Shown: positions 29,802 to 39,845, numbered from the stretch's first letter. The stretch is 64,000 nt of DNA from Acinetobacter qingfengensis (GCF_008693185.1 NZ_VXKN01000010.1:1-64000); one strand, 5' to 3'. The notes: a model not told the origin generated them from the letters alone. Made by a program: numbers and translations.

Positions 29802-30724
29802 TATTCCTTGTCTTGAACTGAAAATAATCCGGTTGATAAATAACGATCACCACGATCACAAATGATACAAACAATGACTGCATCAGGATGAGTTTTTGCA
29901 ATTTCCAGTGCAGCCCAAACAGCACCGCCAGAAGACACGCCTGCACTGATCCCTTCTTCACGTGCCAGACGGCGCATAGCGACTTCAGCATCTTTTTGAT
30001 CAACATCCATAATCTGATCAACACGACTGGCCTCAAAAATTGTTGGTAAATACGCTTTTGGCCAGCGCCGAATGCCCGCAATACTCGAACCTTCTGAAGG
30101 TTGTAAGCCAACAATTTGAATATCTGGATTCTGTTCTTTTAAATATTTTGACACACCCATAATGGTGCCTGTCGTTCCCATAGAACTAACAAAATGCGTA
30201 ATTTTCCCCTGTGTTTGTTGCCAAATTTCCGGTCCTGTGGTCAGGTAATGTGCTTCAGGATTATCCTGATTTCCAAACTGATTCAATACCAATCCTTTAC
30301 CTTCTGCCTGCATTTGTAGCGCAAGGTCACGTGCGCCTTCCATACCTTGTGCCTTGGTAACTTCAACCAATTCTGCACCGTAGGCAAGCATGGCATCTTT
30401 ACGCTCCTGACTCATGTTATCCGGCATGATCAAAATCATTCGATATCCACGCATCGCTGCAACCATTGCCAAAGCAATCCCTGTATTGCCACTGGTTGCT
30501 TCAATTAAAGTATCGCCCGGTTTAATCTCTCCGCGACGCTCAGCTTGCATAATCATGTTATAGGCAGGACGATCCTTAACGGAGCCTGCCGGATTATTCC
30601 CTTCTAACTTCGCCAAGACCGTGGCAGTACACTGATTCAATCGTTGTAAACGTACCAGTGGCGTTTTACCTACATAGTCATCTAGTGTGTATTGGGCTTG
30701 TTCAAAAAGGGAGTTGCTGTTCAT
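29801..30724 (-). CDS. cysM: Cysteine synthase B
   Basis: A PLP enzyme of 307 residues that makes cysteine from O-acetylserine and sulfide or thiosulfate. Residues 38-47 include the PLP lysine in NPAGSVKDRPAYNM; the phosphate-binding loop is EATSGNTGIALA. The short length, SVKDRPA and the small C-terminal region fit CysM rather than CysK. It is divergent from gacS, with 181 bases between. Confidence 0.94.
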   Translation of the reverse strand: MNSNSLFEQAQYTLDDYVGKTPLVRLQRLNQCTATVLAKLEGNNPAGSVKDRPAYNMIMQAERRGEIKPGDTLIEATSGNTGIALAMVAAMRGYRMILIMPDNMSQERKDAMLAYGAELVEVTKAQGMEGARDLALQMQAEGKGLVLNQFGNQDNPEAHYLTTGPEIWQQTQGKITHFVSSMGTTGTIMGVSKYLKEQNPDIQIVGLQPSEGSSIAGIRRWPKAYLPTIFEASRVDQIMDVDQKDAEVAMRRLAREEGISAGVSSGGAVWAALEIAKTHPDAVIVCIICDRGDRYLSTGLFSVQDKE

Positions 30725-30905
30725 ATTTGGCTCTTCAACGCTATGCCGATTTTCATCAATAGTTGCCTATTGTAGTGAAAAACCTTTGTGCCTGCACCTG
30801 ATCTCATCATAATTCAACATGAAATATCTGGAGTTTTTCACAGTGTAGAAAAAATACATGATAGTATTTCGCCTGAGAAATTCCGCAAGATGTTGATCGC
30901 ACACC

Positions 30906-33710
30906 ATGCAACGACCATCAGAAACTTTCTGGCAACGTTTTAAAATCAGCAATGCTTACGGGCAGTTGATTGCCTTGATTTTTGTACCAATCACCATACT
31001 GGCGCTAACAGGTGCAATCATTGTACTCAACGAAATTTATCATTCCAGCAGAGCGCAACAAACCTCGGCAGCATCTGCTATTTTGACTCGTTATCATCAA
31101 ACAGCCAAAATTTTATTAGAGCTTACCCATCAACATCCTGATCAAATCAATACTGCAAAAAATATTCTCATGTATATGCGCAACGAACCTGATCTGGTAC
31201 GTAGTGCAATTGTAAGTAATACTGGCGAAGTCATCATTAGTGCAGGATTAGATGTTCCGGATTCATGGCCTGATCCGCCAGAAAATGAAACACGTTTTGG
31301 CCCCATAAAACAAGCTGGTAGCAGTATTTTTGCCCTTCAAATTCAAACCAGTGAAGCAGAGCCGGCCTGGTTAATGATTGCATTGGACAATCGTTCCTAT
31401 GCGATTACCCGTTACCGGGTACTTTTAGCATTGGCTGTCACAGGACTACTGACTTTGCTATTATTATTGTTATGTTTAAATTTTTACTCTAGGCGCTGGA
31501 TCGCACCAATTTATGAAATGCGGCTACAATTACAACGAATGAATGCCGAAAGCCTGGGAAGACCTTTTCAAACACAAAGTTCAGGTGAATTGGCGTTATT
31601 ACAAAAAGATATTGCGCGATTATTAAGACGTCTAAACATCAGCTTTCTAGAACTACGTGAACATACAGAACAAACCGAAGATGATTTACGTAAAACACTA
31701 GATACATTGGAATTACAGAATATTACCTATAAACAGGCTCGGGATCAGGCGATTTCTGCCAATCAGGCCAAATCTGTTTTCCTTGCCAACATCAGTCATG
31801 AGTTACGAACACCGCTCAATAGTATCGATGGCTTTATCAATCTGATGTTGCGTCGGCAGCAACTCAATGATGAAAATCTAATGTATCTACAAACCATTCA
31901 TAAATCATCGGCACATTTATTGGCTTTAATCAATGATGTACTGGATTTTTCCAAAATTGATGCTGGTAAATTGGAACTTGAAGTTGCCCCATTTAATCTG
32001 GAAGAGGCCATTTACGATGTCATGGATATGATGTCACCTTTGGCTTCGGAAAAAGGATTGGATATGGCAATGTATTTTGACAAACAATTGCCTTATATCG
32101 TCTACGGTGATGTTTTACGTTTCAAACAAATTGTCACTAACCTCATGTCCAATGCCATTAAATTTACCCCTGAAGGAGATATTATTCTTCGCACTCGCCT
32201 GGAACAGCAACACTTAAATACCGTTACTCTCTATTGCAGTGTACAAGACAGTGGGATCGGATTAAGCGGCACAGACCGCAAAAAATTATTTGCTTCATTC
32301 CAGCAAGGAGACACATCTGTTACCCGCCAATATGGAGGTACAGGTTTAGGTCTGGCCATTTCCCGCCAACTTGCACATATGATGCATGGCGAGATTAACT
32401 TTGAAGATAATCAGGAACGTAATCCAACAGAAAAAGGTTCTACCTTCTGGTTTACCGCAGAGTTCGAGATTGAACAAGAACGCCCAGAACAGGAACCGAA
32501 TTTATCGTCTTATCATGTATTGAGTTTTATTGATCACCATGCAACGGCAAACATTCTAAAACAGTATCTAGAAGATTATGATGCGGCACATATTGAAGCA
32601 ACATCAATTCTGGACTTGTTCAGCCGATTACGCACTTTTAATCATTACGGTGATAAGGGCTGGGTTTTTGTTGAACATTCCGGTGATACAGAATCATTAT
32701 TACAAGAAATTCGTAATCGCTATACTGGTAATCTGGCTATTTACGGCTATCAGATGCGTCTTGATCCAAATGTATTAAAACAATACCACACCATTGCACT
32801 ACATCAGCCGATTAGCCGAATTAATTTATTAAAAATTTTTAATAGCGAACAACCTGCAACTTTTATTGAACCCTTTAATGGTAACGGATTACATGTATTG
32901 GCTGTTGATGACCATTTACCAAATTTGATCGTACTTGAAGCTTTACTCAATGAATTAAACGTCAAAGTCAGTACGGCACTCAGTGGGCAAATGGCACTGG
33001 ATCGTTTACATGCACGAATTGATCAAAATCAACCATTATTTGATCTTATTTTTATGGACATTCAAATGCCCGTGATGTCTGGTATAGAAACAACCCAAGC
33101 CATTCGCGCACTTGAATATGCAATGGAACGCCCAACTGTTTTACCTGTTATTGCACTAACAGCTCATGCCATGGCAGATGAAAAAGAACACTTATTAAAA
33201 GCTGGTTTCAATGATTATGTCACTAAACCCATTCAGCTTGAACAACTAATCAATATATTAACAACATGGACAGATATTCGAAGCACTCATTCCAATCAAA
33301 ACGAATTATTAGACATTACTCCTGTTCATCCCACTCAGGTCGATCGGCAAATTCTGGACTGGAAACAAAGTGTAGAACTCTCTGCCAACAAAGAGGATCT
33401 TGCCAAAGATTTACTAAAAATGCTCATAGACAGCTTCAGTCGTGAACAGGAAGAAATGCAACAACTAATCGAAGATGAAGATTTTCCACAACTGGAACAT
33501 AATCTACATCGTTTATATGGGGCAACTCGTTATGTGGGAACGCCTGAGCTTCAGCAGGTTTCTGGTGATTTTGAGCAATTTGTTTCTCAACTACGTAAGC
33601 AAAAACGTGTTGCTGATACTCAGTTTATAGAACAAGTCCATCAACGCTATATTTTCTTGCTTGAAGCCATGCAACGAGTAGAACATGCCGCAAAATCCTA
33701 TTTAAGCTGA
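30906..33710 (+). CDS. gacS: Hybrid sensor histidine kinase GacS/BarA
   Basis: A 934-residue inner-membrane kinase. Order: TM1 (~20-41), periplasmic sensor (~42-170), TM2 (~172-194), HAMP, HisKA with His298 (ISHELRTPLN), HATPase with N-box NLMSNAIKF and GGTGLGLAI, a degenerate receiver (~535-645, no phospho-Asp visible), a true receiver with Asp718 (IFMDIQMP), and an HPt domain with His868 (NLHRLYGATR). It starts the GacS-GacA phosphorelay; the regulator GacA is not in this window. The start has no obvious ribosome-binding site. The position next to cysM is conserved in Pseudomonas. Confidence 0.93.
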   Translation: MQRPSETFWQRFKISNAYGQLIALIFVPITILALTGAIIVLNEIYHSSRAQQTSAASAILTRYHQTAKILLELTHQHPDQINTAKNILMYMRNEPDLVRSAIVSNTGEVIISAGLDVPDSWPDPPENETRFGPIKQAGSSIFALQIQTSEAEPAWLMIALDNRSYAITRYRVLLALAVTGLLTLLLLLLCLNFYSRRWIAPIYEMRLQLQRMNAESLGRPFQTQSSGELALLQKDIARLLRRLNISFLELREHTEQTEDDLRKTLDTLELQNITYKQARDQAISANQAKSVFLANISHELRTPLNSIDGFINLMLRRQQLNDENLMYLQTIHKSSAHLLALINDVLDFSKIDAGKLELEVAPFNLEEAIYDVMDMMSPLASEKGLDMAMYFDKQLPYIVYGDVLRFKQIVTNLMSNAIKFTPEGDIILRTRLEQQHLNTVTLYCSVQDSGIGLSGTDRKKLFASFQQGDTSVTRQYGGTGLGLAISRQLAHMMHGEINFEDNQERNPTEKGSTFWFTAEFEIEQERPEQEPNLSSYHVLSFIDHHATANILKQYLEDYDAAHIEATSILDLFSRLRTFNHYGDKGWVFVEHSGDTESLLQEIRNRYTGNLAIYGYQMRLDPNVLKQYHTIALHQPISRINLLKIFNSEQPATFIEPFNGNGLHVLAVDDHLPNLIVLEALLNELNVKVSTALSGQMALDRLHARIDQNQPLFDLIFMDIQMPVMSGIETTQAIRALEYAMERPTVLPVIALTAHAMADEKEHLLKAGFNDYVTKPIQLEQLINILTTWTDIRSTHSNQNELLDITPVHPTQVDRQILDWKQSVELSANKEDLAKDLLKMLIDSFSREQEEMQQLIEDEDFPQLEHNLHRLYGATRYVGTPELQQVSGDFEQFVSQLRKQKRVADTQFIEQVHQRYIFLLEAMQRVEHAAKSYLS

Positions 33711-33788
33711 ATACTGCGTCATTTTCAGGAGTTGGCAATCCATAACGAACTGTTATGCTAAATACAGTCATTTGTTTAGGGAAATAGC

Positions 33789-34577
33789 ATGACACTGATT
33801 CAACTTGATGTCGATCAAACCGGCTTGGCAATCGTCACCTTAAACCGTCCTGATAAACGTAATGCCATGAGTTTTACCATGCTCAAGGCACTCATTAGTA
33901 CAGCGAAAAGTATTCAAAAAAATCGTCAGATCCGTTGTGTCATTATTACAGGTTGTGCACAGGTTTTTAGTGCAGGCATTGATCTATCTGATTTGAATGC
34001 TCCCAAGCAAAAACTCTATGCCTTCTGGCAACTCATCAAACCACAGCAAAGTATATTTCAACAGGCATGTCTAATCTGGCAACAATTACCTGTTCCAGTG
34101 ATTATCGCTCTGGAAGGTTATTGCTTCGGTGCTGGACTACAATTAGCATTGGCTGGTGATTTCAGAATTACGAATTCCAGTTGCCAATTTTCCATCATGG
34201 AAAGTCGCTGGGGATTAGTACCAGATATGGGAATCAGTAAAACATTAGCGGATCTCATTGGTATTGATCATGCCAAGGATCTTACTTTTTCAGGACGTAT
34301 CATCAGTGCAGAATACGCAAAACAAATTGGATTAGTCAGCGAAATTCATCCTCAACCATTGATCAGAGCGCAACAATTAGCACAGGAATATTTACAGCGC
34401 TCACCAGATGCATTAATGGCAGCAAAACTTATCCTTAATGCAATGCAACAACGTCGTCAATCTGTGCTATGTTTGGAAAAAATCTGGCAACTTCGTCTAA
34501 TTCTTGGCAAAAATAGCCGGATTGCCAGACGTAAAGACAAACAACCCGAACTAAATTTTTTCAATCGGCAACGTTAA
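33789..34577 (+). CDS. Crotonase/enoyl-CoA hydratase family protein
   Basis: A 262-residue crotonase-fold protein. The CoA/oxyanion-hole segments are RPDKRNAMSF and GCAQVFSAGIDLSDL, and EGYCFGAGLQLALAGDFRI holds the second oxyanion Gly. The catalytic region reads ESRWGLVPDMG, with Asp where many hydratases have Glu, so the reaction may be isomerisation rather than hydration. The ATG follows TAGGGA. It lies 35 bases before a dehydrogenase and may be in one transcript with it. Confidence 0.85.
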   Translation: MTLIQLDVDQTGLAIVTLNRPDKRNAMSFTMLKALISTAKSIQKNRQIRCVIITGCAQVFSAGIDLSDLNAPKQKLYAFWQLIKPQQSIFQQACLIWQQLPVPVIIALEGYCFGAGLQLALAGDFRITNSSCQFSIMESRWGLVPDMGISKTLADLIGIDHAKDLTFSGRIISAEYAKQIGLVSEIHPQPLIRAQQLAQEYLQRSPDALMAAKLILNAMQQRRQSVLCLEKIWQLRLILGKNSRIARRKDKQPELNFFNRQR

Positions 34578-34612
34578 ATACAAAATTCCGGTATTTTTAA
34601 CATGAGGATGAC

Positions 34613-35488
34613 ATGCACACCTTTACCACAAATACTGCTATTGCTTTTTTAGGTATGGGGCTAATGGGTAGTCGCATGAGTAAACGCTTGCTGGATGCCG
34701 GTTTTCCAATTGCAGTCTGGAATCGTAGCATTGCAGCATGCGAACCACTTTTTGCACAAGGTGCAAAATCCTTGATCTTTGAAGATCTGGTGAATTATCC
34801 TATCATTATGCTTTGTCTGGCTGATGATCAAGCGGTTCAATCTACAATCGATAAAATTCGGCCCTACTTACGTAGTGGACAAATTATTATCGATTTTTCT
34901 AGCTTATCAGTACACACCACCACTGCTTTGGCACAACAACTTGTCACACAACAAATTATCTGGATTGATTCTCCTGTTTCGGGAGGTACATTCGGTGCGG
35001 AACAAGGCTCACTGGTTGTTTTTGCAGGCGGTGATATTGATCTGATTAATGCCCTTCAACCAATTTATGCACCATTATCACAACGTGTTAGTTGTATGGG
35101 AAAAACAGGTACCGGGCAAGCTACCAAGATTTGTAACCAACTGATTGTTGCCGCATCCAGCACACTGATTGCAGAAGCTGTAGCTTTGGCTGAACAGGCT
35201 GGTGTCGATACTCAATTACTGGCACCAGCACTTGCCGGTGGTTTTGCTGATTCAAAACCTTTGCAAATTCTTGCTCCAAGAATGGCAATCCAACAATTTG
35301 AACCTGTACAATGGAAAGTTCAAACCTTGAGTAAAGATTTGAGCAATGCAGTTCAACTAGCAACACAATTACAGTTGGATATTCCGGTGGCAAAACATGC
35401 ACTCACACAATTGCAGCAGCACCAGCAACAAGGTTATGCCCAAAGAGATCTATCCACAATCATCCTCAACATAAAAAACACAAATTAA
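34613..35488 (+). CDS. Tartronate-semialdehyde / 3-hydroxyisobutyrate dehydrogenase-type enzyme
   Basis: A 291-residue beta-hydroxyacid dehydrogenase. The NAD(P) site is FLGMGLMGSRMSKRL near residue 13, the substrate-binding loop IDSPVSGGTFGAEQGS near 123, and the catalytic Lys in GTGQATKICNQL near 175. These match GarR/GlxR and MmsB equally well. The next gene, hydroxypyruvate isomerase, favours a tartronate-semialdehyde reductase role in glyoxylate use. The gap to hyi is 13 bases. Confidence 0.85.
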   Translation: MHTFTTNTAIAFLGMGLMGSRMSKRLLDAGFPIAVWNRSIAACEPLFAQGAKSLIFEDLVNYPIIMLCLADDQAVQSTIDKIRPYLRSGQIIIDFSSLSVHTTTALAQQLVTQQIIWIDSPVSGGTFGAEQGSLVVFAGGDIDLINALQPIYAPLSQRVSCMGKTGTGQATKICNQLIVAASSTLIAEAVALAEQAGVDTQLLAPALAGGFADSKPLQILAPRMAIQQFEPVQWKVQTLSKDLSNAVQLATQLQLDIPVAKHALTQLQQHQQQGYAQRDLSTIILNIKNTN

Positions 35489-35501
35489 GGGAGATCATGC
35501 C

Positions 35502-36278
35502 ATGCTAAACCTCGCTGTAAACCTATCCCTGATTTTCACTGAAGTTCCCCTGATTGAACGCTTTGCTTTGGCCAAACAACAAGGTTTTCAGGCTGTAGAG
35601 ATTCAGTTTCCTTACGAATTACCTGCCACAGCCATTCAGCAGCAACTGGACGAACATGATCTTGATCTGGTTCTAATCAATGTCCCCACCGGTGATTTAA
35701 TGCAAGGTGGTAACGGTTTGGCTGGTATTCCCGGACTGGAAATCGAATTTGCCAAAGCAGTCAAACAAGCGATGGAATATGCATTGGCACTACAAGTTCC
35801 TACCGTGAACATCTTGGCAGGTAAACAACCTGAAAATGCTGATTTACTGCCTTGCCTTAAAACCTTGGCAGATAATTTACGTTTTGCCAGTGATGCATTT
35901 CAAAATGCCGGAATCACGCCTGTAATCGAAATGATCAACAACATTGATATGCCTCGTTTTCTGATCCAAAATCTGGCTCAGGGACAAGAAATGCTGGAAG
36001 CTGTACACCATCCTGCCCTTAAGCTCCAATATGACTGTTATCACATGGCCATGATGGGTGAGGATGTTCTGGAAGGTTTAAAGGAAAATCTGGATCAGAT
36101 TGCCCATATTCAATTTGCAGATTTTCCATATCGCCATGAACCAAGTACAGGAATTATAAATTATTCCGCATTATTTCAATGGATTCAGCAAAGTACATAT
36201 TTGGGCTATTGTGGTGCCGAATATAAACCTAGCGGTTTATCAGCGGATAGTTTTAATTGGTTAAAAAGCTGTATCTAA
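35502..36278 (+). CDS. hyi: Hydroxypyruvate isomerase family protein
   Basis: A 258-residue TIM-barrel of the AP-endonuclease-2-like sugar isomerase family. Metal-site segments visible are VIEMINNID, LQYDCYHM, IQFADFP and GAEYKP. Hyi interconverts hydroxypyruvate and tartronate semialdehyde. The ATG at 35502 follows GGGAG; an ATG five bases upstream is out of frame. It is the last gene of the run and is followed by a hairpin. Glyoxylate carboligase (gcl), the usual partner, is absent here. Confidence 0.88.
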   Translation: MLNLAVNLSLIFTEVPLIERFALAKQQGFQAVEIQFPYELPATAIQQQLDEHDLDLVLINVPTGDLMQGGNGLAGIPGLEIEFAKAVKQAMEYALALQVPTVNILAGKQPENADLLPCLKTLADNLRFASDAFQNAGITPVIEMINNIDMPRFLIQNLAQGQEMLEAVHHPALKLQYDCYHMAMMGEDVLEGLKENLDQIAHIQFADFPYRHEPSTGIINYSALFQWIQQSTYLGYCGAEYKPSGLSADSFNWLKSCI

Positions 36279-36281
36279 ATC

Positions 36282-36314
36282 AACAATGCTGCATCACGAG
36301 ATGCAGCATTGTTT
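36282..36314 (+). terminator. Terminator after hyi
   Basis: A 14-bp stem (AACAATGCTGCATC / GATGCAGCATTGTT) with loop ACGA lies directly after the hyi stop. The U-tract is short. Confidence 0.75.
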
Positions 36315-36387
36315 AATACGGTTTAAAGATTTATCAATGGTTGTAGCCTGTTTTGCTAAGCCTAACAAGCTCTAATAATCCTATCAA

Positions 36388-37470
36388 TTAATGGCTCTGC
36401 TGCTCTTTTTTACGATAAGAAATTGAAGAAATCACTGCCCAGACAATAAAGATAATTCCAATCAATCCTGTGACAACTTCCGGAACATGCCATCCTGTAC
36501 CACTTCCCAACATGATCACCGCCAAAGCACCAATCGCATAATGCGCACCATGCTCAAGGTAAACGTAAGCTTCTAGCGTACCTTTTTCAACCAAATAAAT
36601 CGTCATTGAACGCACAAACATGGCACCAATCGCAAGACCAAGCATGATAATCACCACATCATTGGTAATCGCAAAAGCGCCAATAACACCATCGAAACTA
36701 AATGATGCATCCAGTACTTCAAGGTAGATAAAGCCACCGATCCCACCTTTCATAACTGTTTTTGCAACTTCAGCATTACCTTGTGCTGCCAGATTTGCTT
36801 CATCATCATGATCTTGTGAACCTTCCAGTAAATGACCTATCACCTGTACACCAACATAGACCACAATTCCCCAGATTCCGGCCATAGTAACCACTAAACG
36901 ATCCTGCTCAGCAACATTAGCTGCCATAATTAACAGCACAATCAGAGCAATAAAAACAGCCATTGCAGGAATACTGCCTAAATGTGCTGATTTATGTTCT
37001 AACCATTTAAACCAGTGGGTATCTTTTTCATCATCAAACATAAAATTCAAAAATACCAGCAAGAGGAACATCCCACCAAAAGCTGCAATTTCTGCATGAT
37101 GAGCCATCAAACGTGCGGAATATTGTGCTGGATCATTTAATGCCAGCTTGGCTACTTCAATCATTCCCATATCTGCAGTTACTGCAACAATCAATAATGG
37201 AAAAATCAGACGCATACCAAATACAGCAACCAGAATCCCTACTGTTAAAAATAGCATTTTCCAAAAAGGATCCCAATTTTTAAGGACGGATGCATTAACG
37301 ACAGCATTATCAAATGACAGGGAAATTTCCATCACTGCCAGAATACCGGTAATCGCCAGTGCCTTGAACATGGTTGAGACACCCGCTTCTATACCATGTG
37401 TATAGCCCCAATATGCGGATAAACTCAAACAGATGATGCTAAAAATAATGGAAAAACGAAAATGCTTCAT
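36388..37470 (-). CDS. DUF475 / TerC-like integral membrane protein
   Basis: A 360-residue membrane protein with about nine hydrophobic segments. The motif MEISLSFDNAVVNASVL (about residues 46-62) and its repeat SFSFDGVIGAFAITND in the second half are the SFDN-type signatures of TerC/DUF475 proteins, which are linked to metal-ion (Mn) homeostasis at the membrane in other bacteria. Transport substrate is not proven here. It is transcribed alone. Confidence 0.88.
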   Translation of the reverse strand: MKHFRFSIIFSIICLSLSAYWGYTHGIEAGVSTMFKALAITGILAVMEISLSFDNAVVNASVLKNWDPFWKMLFLTVGILVAVFGMRLIFPLLIVAVTADMGMIEVAKLALNDPAQYSARLMAHHAEIAAFGGMFLLLVFLNFMFDDEKDTHWFKWLEHKSAHLGSIPAMAVFIALIVLLIMAANVAEQDRLVVTMAGIWGIVVYVGVQVIGHLLEGSQDHDDEANLAAQGNAEVAKTVMKGGIGGFIYLEVLDASFSFDGVIGAFAITNDVVIIMLGLAIGAMFVRSMTIYLVEKGTLEAYVYLEHGAHYAIGALAVIMLGSGTGWHVPEVVTGLIGIIFIVWAVISSISYRKKEQQSH

Positions 37471-37645
37471 ATTACAAAAATCCCGTCATGCAAAGAATGT
37501 AGTGATTTCACTCCGAGTTAAATCATCACATTCTCATATCTTTAAGAAATTGACAGAATCATACACGGCAACCGTTAAGCTGCCTAATTGTTTTCTTCGC
37601 TTCATTGATATCAAAAATCTGAAAATTACTGCTTTTTACTCATAA

Positions 37646-37679
37646 AAAAAGCCTGAATAATTGATTATTCAGGCTTTTA
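37646..37679. terminator. Bidirectional terminator-type hairpin after the RcnB-like gene
   Basis: The stem GCCTGAATAA / TTATTCAGGC with a TTGA loop is flanked by an A-run and TTTTAT. On the minus strand it lies just past the RcnB-like gene. Confidence 0.85.
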
Positions 37680-37700
37680 TTACATTTAAAACCAAAAAAT

Positions 37701-38144
37701 TTAGTGAGCAAGCAAAATACTTGCAATCACACCAGTGGCAACAGATACCAAAAGATAGCGACCATCAACTTCTACCCAGCGATGACCTTTAGGTGGTTGA
37801 CGTAAACCTTCTTTTCTCCAGTCCTGTACATAATAACGTTTGTTTTGATAGTACTGCTTTGGTAAACGCTGACCACGCTTAAATTGCTGCTTATTATGTG
37901 AGTTATGTACGTTCTGTCTTGGTTGATGCTGAGGTTGTTGCTGACGAACTTGCTGTTTTGGTTGCTGATGCGCTTGTTGACGAGGCTGCTGCTGAGCCTG
38001 TTGACGTGGTTGATCACGCTGCACTTCTTTTTTAGGCACATCCCCACGACGTTGATCATTATTATCGCCTGGTTCTGCAAATGCCGAAGTCGCCGCACTT
38101 AACGACAATACTACGCCCATCATCACTGTAGTAAATTTTTTCAT
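37701..38144 (-). CDS. RcnB/CigR-family periplasmic protein
   Basis: About 147 residues with a signal peptide (MKKFTTVMMGVVLSLSAATSAFA), a long low-complexity Gln/Pro/Arg/His-rich stretch (~35-95), and a C-terminal domain with DWRKEGLRQPPKGHRWVEVDGRYLLV, the RcnB-family core, followed by a hydrophobic tail (SVATGVIASILLAH). RcnB affects nickel/cobalt efflux in E. coli, but most relatives are of unknown role. The ATG at 38144 starts the signal peptide; a codon four residues upstream is rejected. Confidence 0.75.
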   Translation of the reverse strand: MKKFTTVMMGVVLSLSAATSAFAEPGDNNDQRRGDVPKKEVQRDQPRQQAQQQPRQQAHQQPKQQVRQQQPQHQPRQNVHNSHNKQQFKRGQRLPKQYYQNKRYYVQDWRKEGLRQPPKGHRWVEVDGRYLLVSVATGVIASILLAH

Positions 38145-38341
38145 TACATTCTCCAATTTGTTTCATAATGTAAAATATAGCGCATTATTACGAAAAAAAA
38201 ATGAATATCGCTTTGGCTTATAAAGTAATGTTGTTAAAACTATGAACGAAATCAGGAGAATTGTATTTGTATGAGCATACTCGTTTTTTACGATAAAAAC
38301 CGTTACCATACAAAGTACTTAATTTAAATGCCTAACACTTC

Positions 38342-38776
38342 ATGAGTGAACTGAACTTTAGTCGCCTTACTGACTTCCTTAAAAAAATTCCGGCAATTCA
38401 GGAACAGGGCTTAATTGCTCATGGTTCAGATGGGCAACATGCATGGTGGATCAAATTTAAAATCAATATTGAACATGCTCTGGCGTGGCAAACTGTGCAA
38501 GAGTTTGGACATGTTCTGAATTATCTGTCTACCAATGAACGACTCCCAACATTATTTTTTCCTGTTTCTCCACCACCCTATATGAATGGTGAAGCCAAAG
38601 AGTTTTTGGCATGGATCGTTCAATGTAATCATGCTGATTTTCCACCAGACATCATTTGTGACTGGCTGGAAGGACGACTACCCAGCCCTGTGGACGATGA
38701 AAAACAATGGAATATTCAGACCAAACTAGATCAACTCAAAGATATAAATATGGAACAATTGAAAATAGTAAAATGA
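38342..38776 (+). CDS. Hypothetical protein
   Basis: A 144-residue soluble protein, Trp-rich (WWIKF, WQTV, WIVQ, DWLEG), with no signal peptide or membrane segment. It contains a Pro-rich segment FFPVSPPPYMNGEAKEFLAWIV. It stands alone between two leftward genes. Codon use and base composition match the neighbours, and the frame is uninterrupted, so it is likely a real gene. I do not recognise the family. Confidence 0.65.
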   Translation: MSELNFSRLTDFLKKIPAIQEQGLIAHGSDGQHAWWIKFKINIEHALAWQTVQEFGHVLNYLSTNERLPTLFFPVSPPPYMNGEAKEFLAWIVQCNHADFPPDIICDWLEGRLPSPVDDEKQWNIQTKLDQLKDINMEQLKIVK

Positions 38777-38819
38777 TTGTTTTTCGCAAGATATTATAAA
38801 ATTTACTTAAAATAATATT

Positions 38820-38851
38820 CAGCGGACGATTCAAAATTTAGTCGCCCACTG
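38820..38851. terminator. Hairpin between the hypothetical gene and the SPOR gene
   Basis: CAGCGGACGA pairs with TCGCCCACTG (10 bp with G-U pairs). It lies between two convergent stops, with AT-rich but not T-run flanks. Confidence 0.5.
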
Positions 38852-38876
38852 AAATGCTGGTGAGAATATACTTAAC

Positions 38877-39845
38877 TTAACGCTGATCCAAAGGAACCCA
38901 GCCAATAACCCACGCCGATTTCATATTTAAACTACTATCACTGGTAATTTTCTTACGGATTGCATCCGCAGAATCACGATCTTTTGAAGGGCCAATCATA
39001 ATACGCACGCCTTTGGATGTTGGACTTTGGGTGACTTTATAACCTTTAGCACGGAGTTTGGCAGTAATGCTATCTGCATTGGATTGACTTGCAGCCAAGG
39101 CTACTTGCACCATCCATTTTTTATCACCATTTTCTAATAAATCTCTTGCCTTATCTGCATCTTTTTTCTTTTTATCTGCATCCGCTTTGGCCTTTGCTGT
39201 AGCTTCTGCTTTTCTTTTAGCATCTGCATCTGTCTTGGCTTTTGCTTCTGCCTTGGCTCTAGCGGAAGTTTCTGCCTGATGTTTGGCTTGCGCCTCCGCT
39301 TTAGCTTTTGCTGCCTTTAATTCTGCATCTTTTTTTGCTTTGGCAGCAGCCTCTGCCTTAATTTTTTCGTCACTGTCAGTTTTTAATTTATTAACGCTAT
39401 CCGGTTTTGTAGTTTGGTTTAATTTATTTTTGGCATCCTGAACCAATTCAGGCGGAATATTGTCAGAACTTTGCAGTTGAGATTGGCGTCGTGCTAAAAC
39501 CGCAGCTTGTTCAGCAGCAGCTTTTCGGGCTGCATCGGCTTCAGCTTGCTGTTGTGTAGCCAAATAATCCGCAGCACGTTGTTCCTGTTCTGCAACAGCT
39601 TTTTCACGTGCCTTACGCTGTTCTTCCAATAAGCGTTTTTCAGTTTCAACATCCACAGCCAAAGGCTGCAAATTGACTTCCTGTCCGACTGTATTGGTCT
39701 GATGATGTTGTGCTTGCTGTGTTGTGCTTGCTGTTGTGGGGTAGGGTGCATCCTTATGATTTTGTAACAAAATTGCGGCCAACAATACTCCACCACCAAG
39801 TAAAACGATGCCACCTAACAGGCGCTGTTTACTGTTCATCGCCAT
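38877..39845 (-). CDS. SPOR-domain cell-division protein (DedD-like)
   Basis: A 322-residue single-pass membrane protein. The N-terminal anchor is RLLGGIVLLGGGVLLAAIL (about 8-26). A very Ala/Lys/Glu-rich periplasmic region (~75-235), probably coiled-coil, follows. The C-terminal SPOR domain (KKWMVQVALAASQSNADSITAKL ... WVIGWVPL) binds denuded peptidoglycan at the septum. It overlaps folC by 17 bases, the accD-folC-dedD order known from E. coli. The Ala/Lys region is longer than in E. coli DedD. Confidence 0.87.
   Translation of the reverse strand: MAMNSKQRLLGGIVLLGGGVLLAAILLQNHKDAPYPTTASTTQQAQHHQTNTVGQEVNLQPLAVDVETEKRLLEEQRKAREKAVAEQEQRAADYLATQQQAEADAARKAAAEQAAVLARRQSQLQSSDNIPPELVQDAKNKLNQTTKPDSVNKLKTDSDEKIKAEAAAKAKKDAELKAAKAKAEAQAKHQAETSARAKAEAKAKTDADAKRKAEATAKAKADADKKKKDADKARDLLENGDKKWMVQVALAASQSNADSITAKLRAKGYKVTQSPTSKGVRIMIGPSKDRDSADAIRKKITSDSSLNMKSAWVIGWVPLDQR

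Noticed and set aside
37772..38102. Frames on both strands inside the RcnB-like gene
   Set aside because: They are caused by the low-complexity Gln/Arg codons of the RcnB-like gene.
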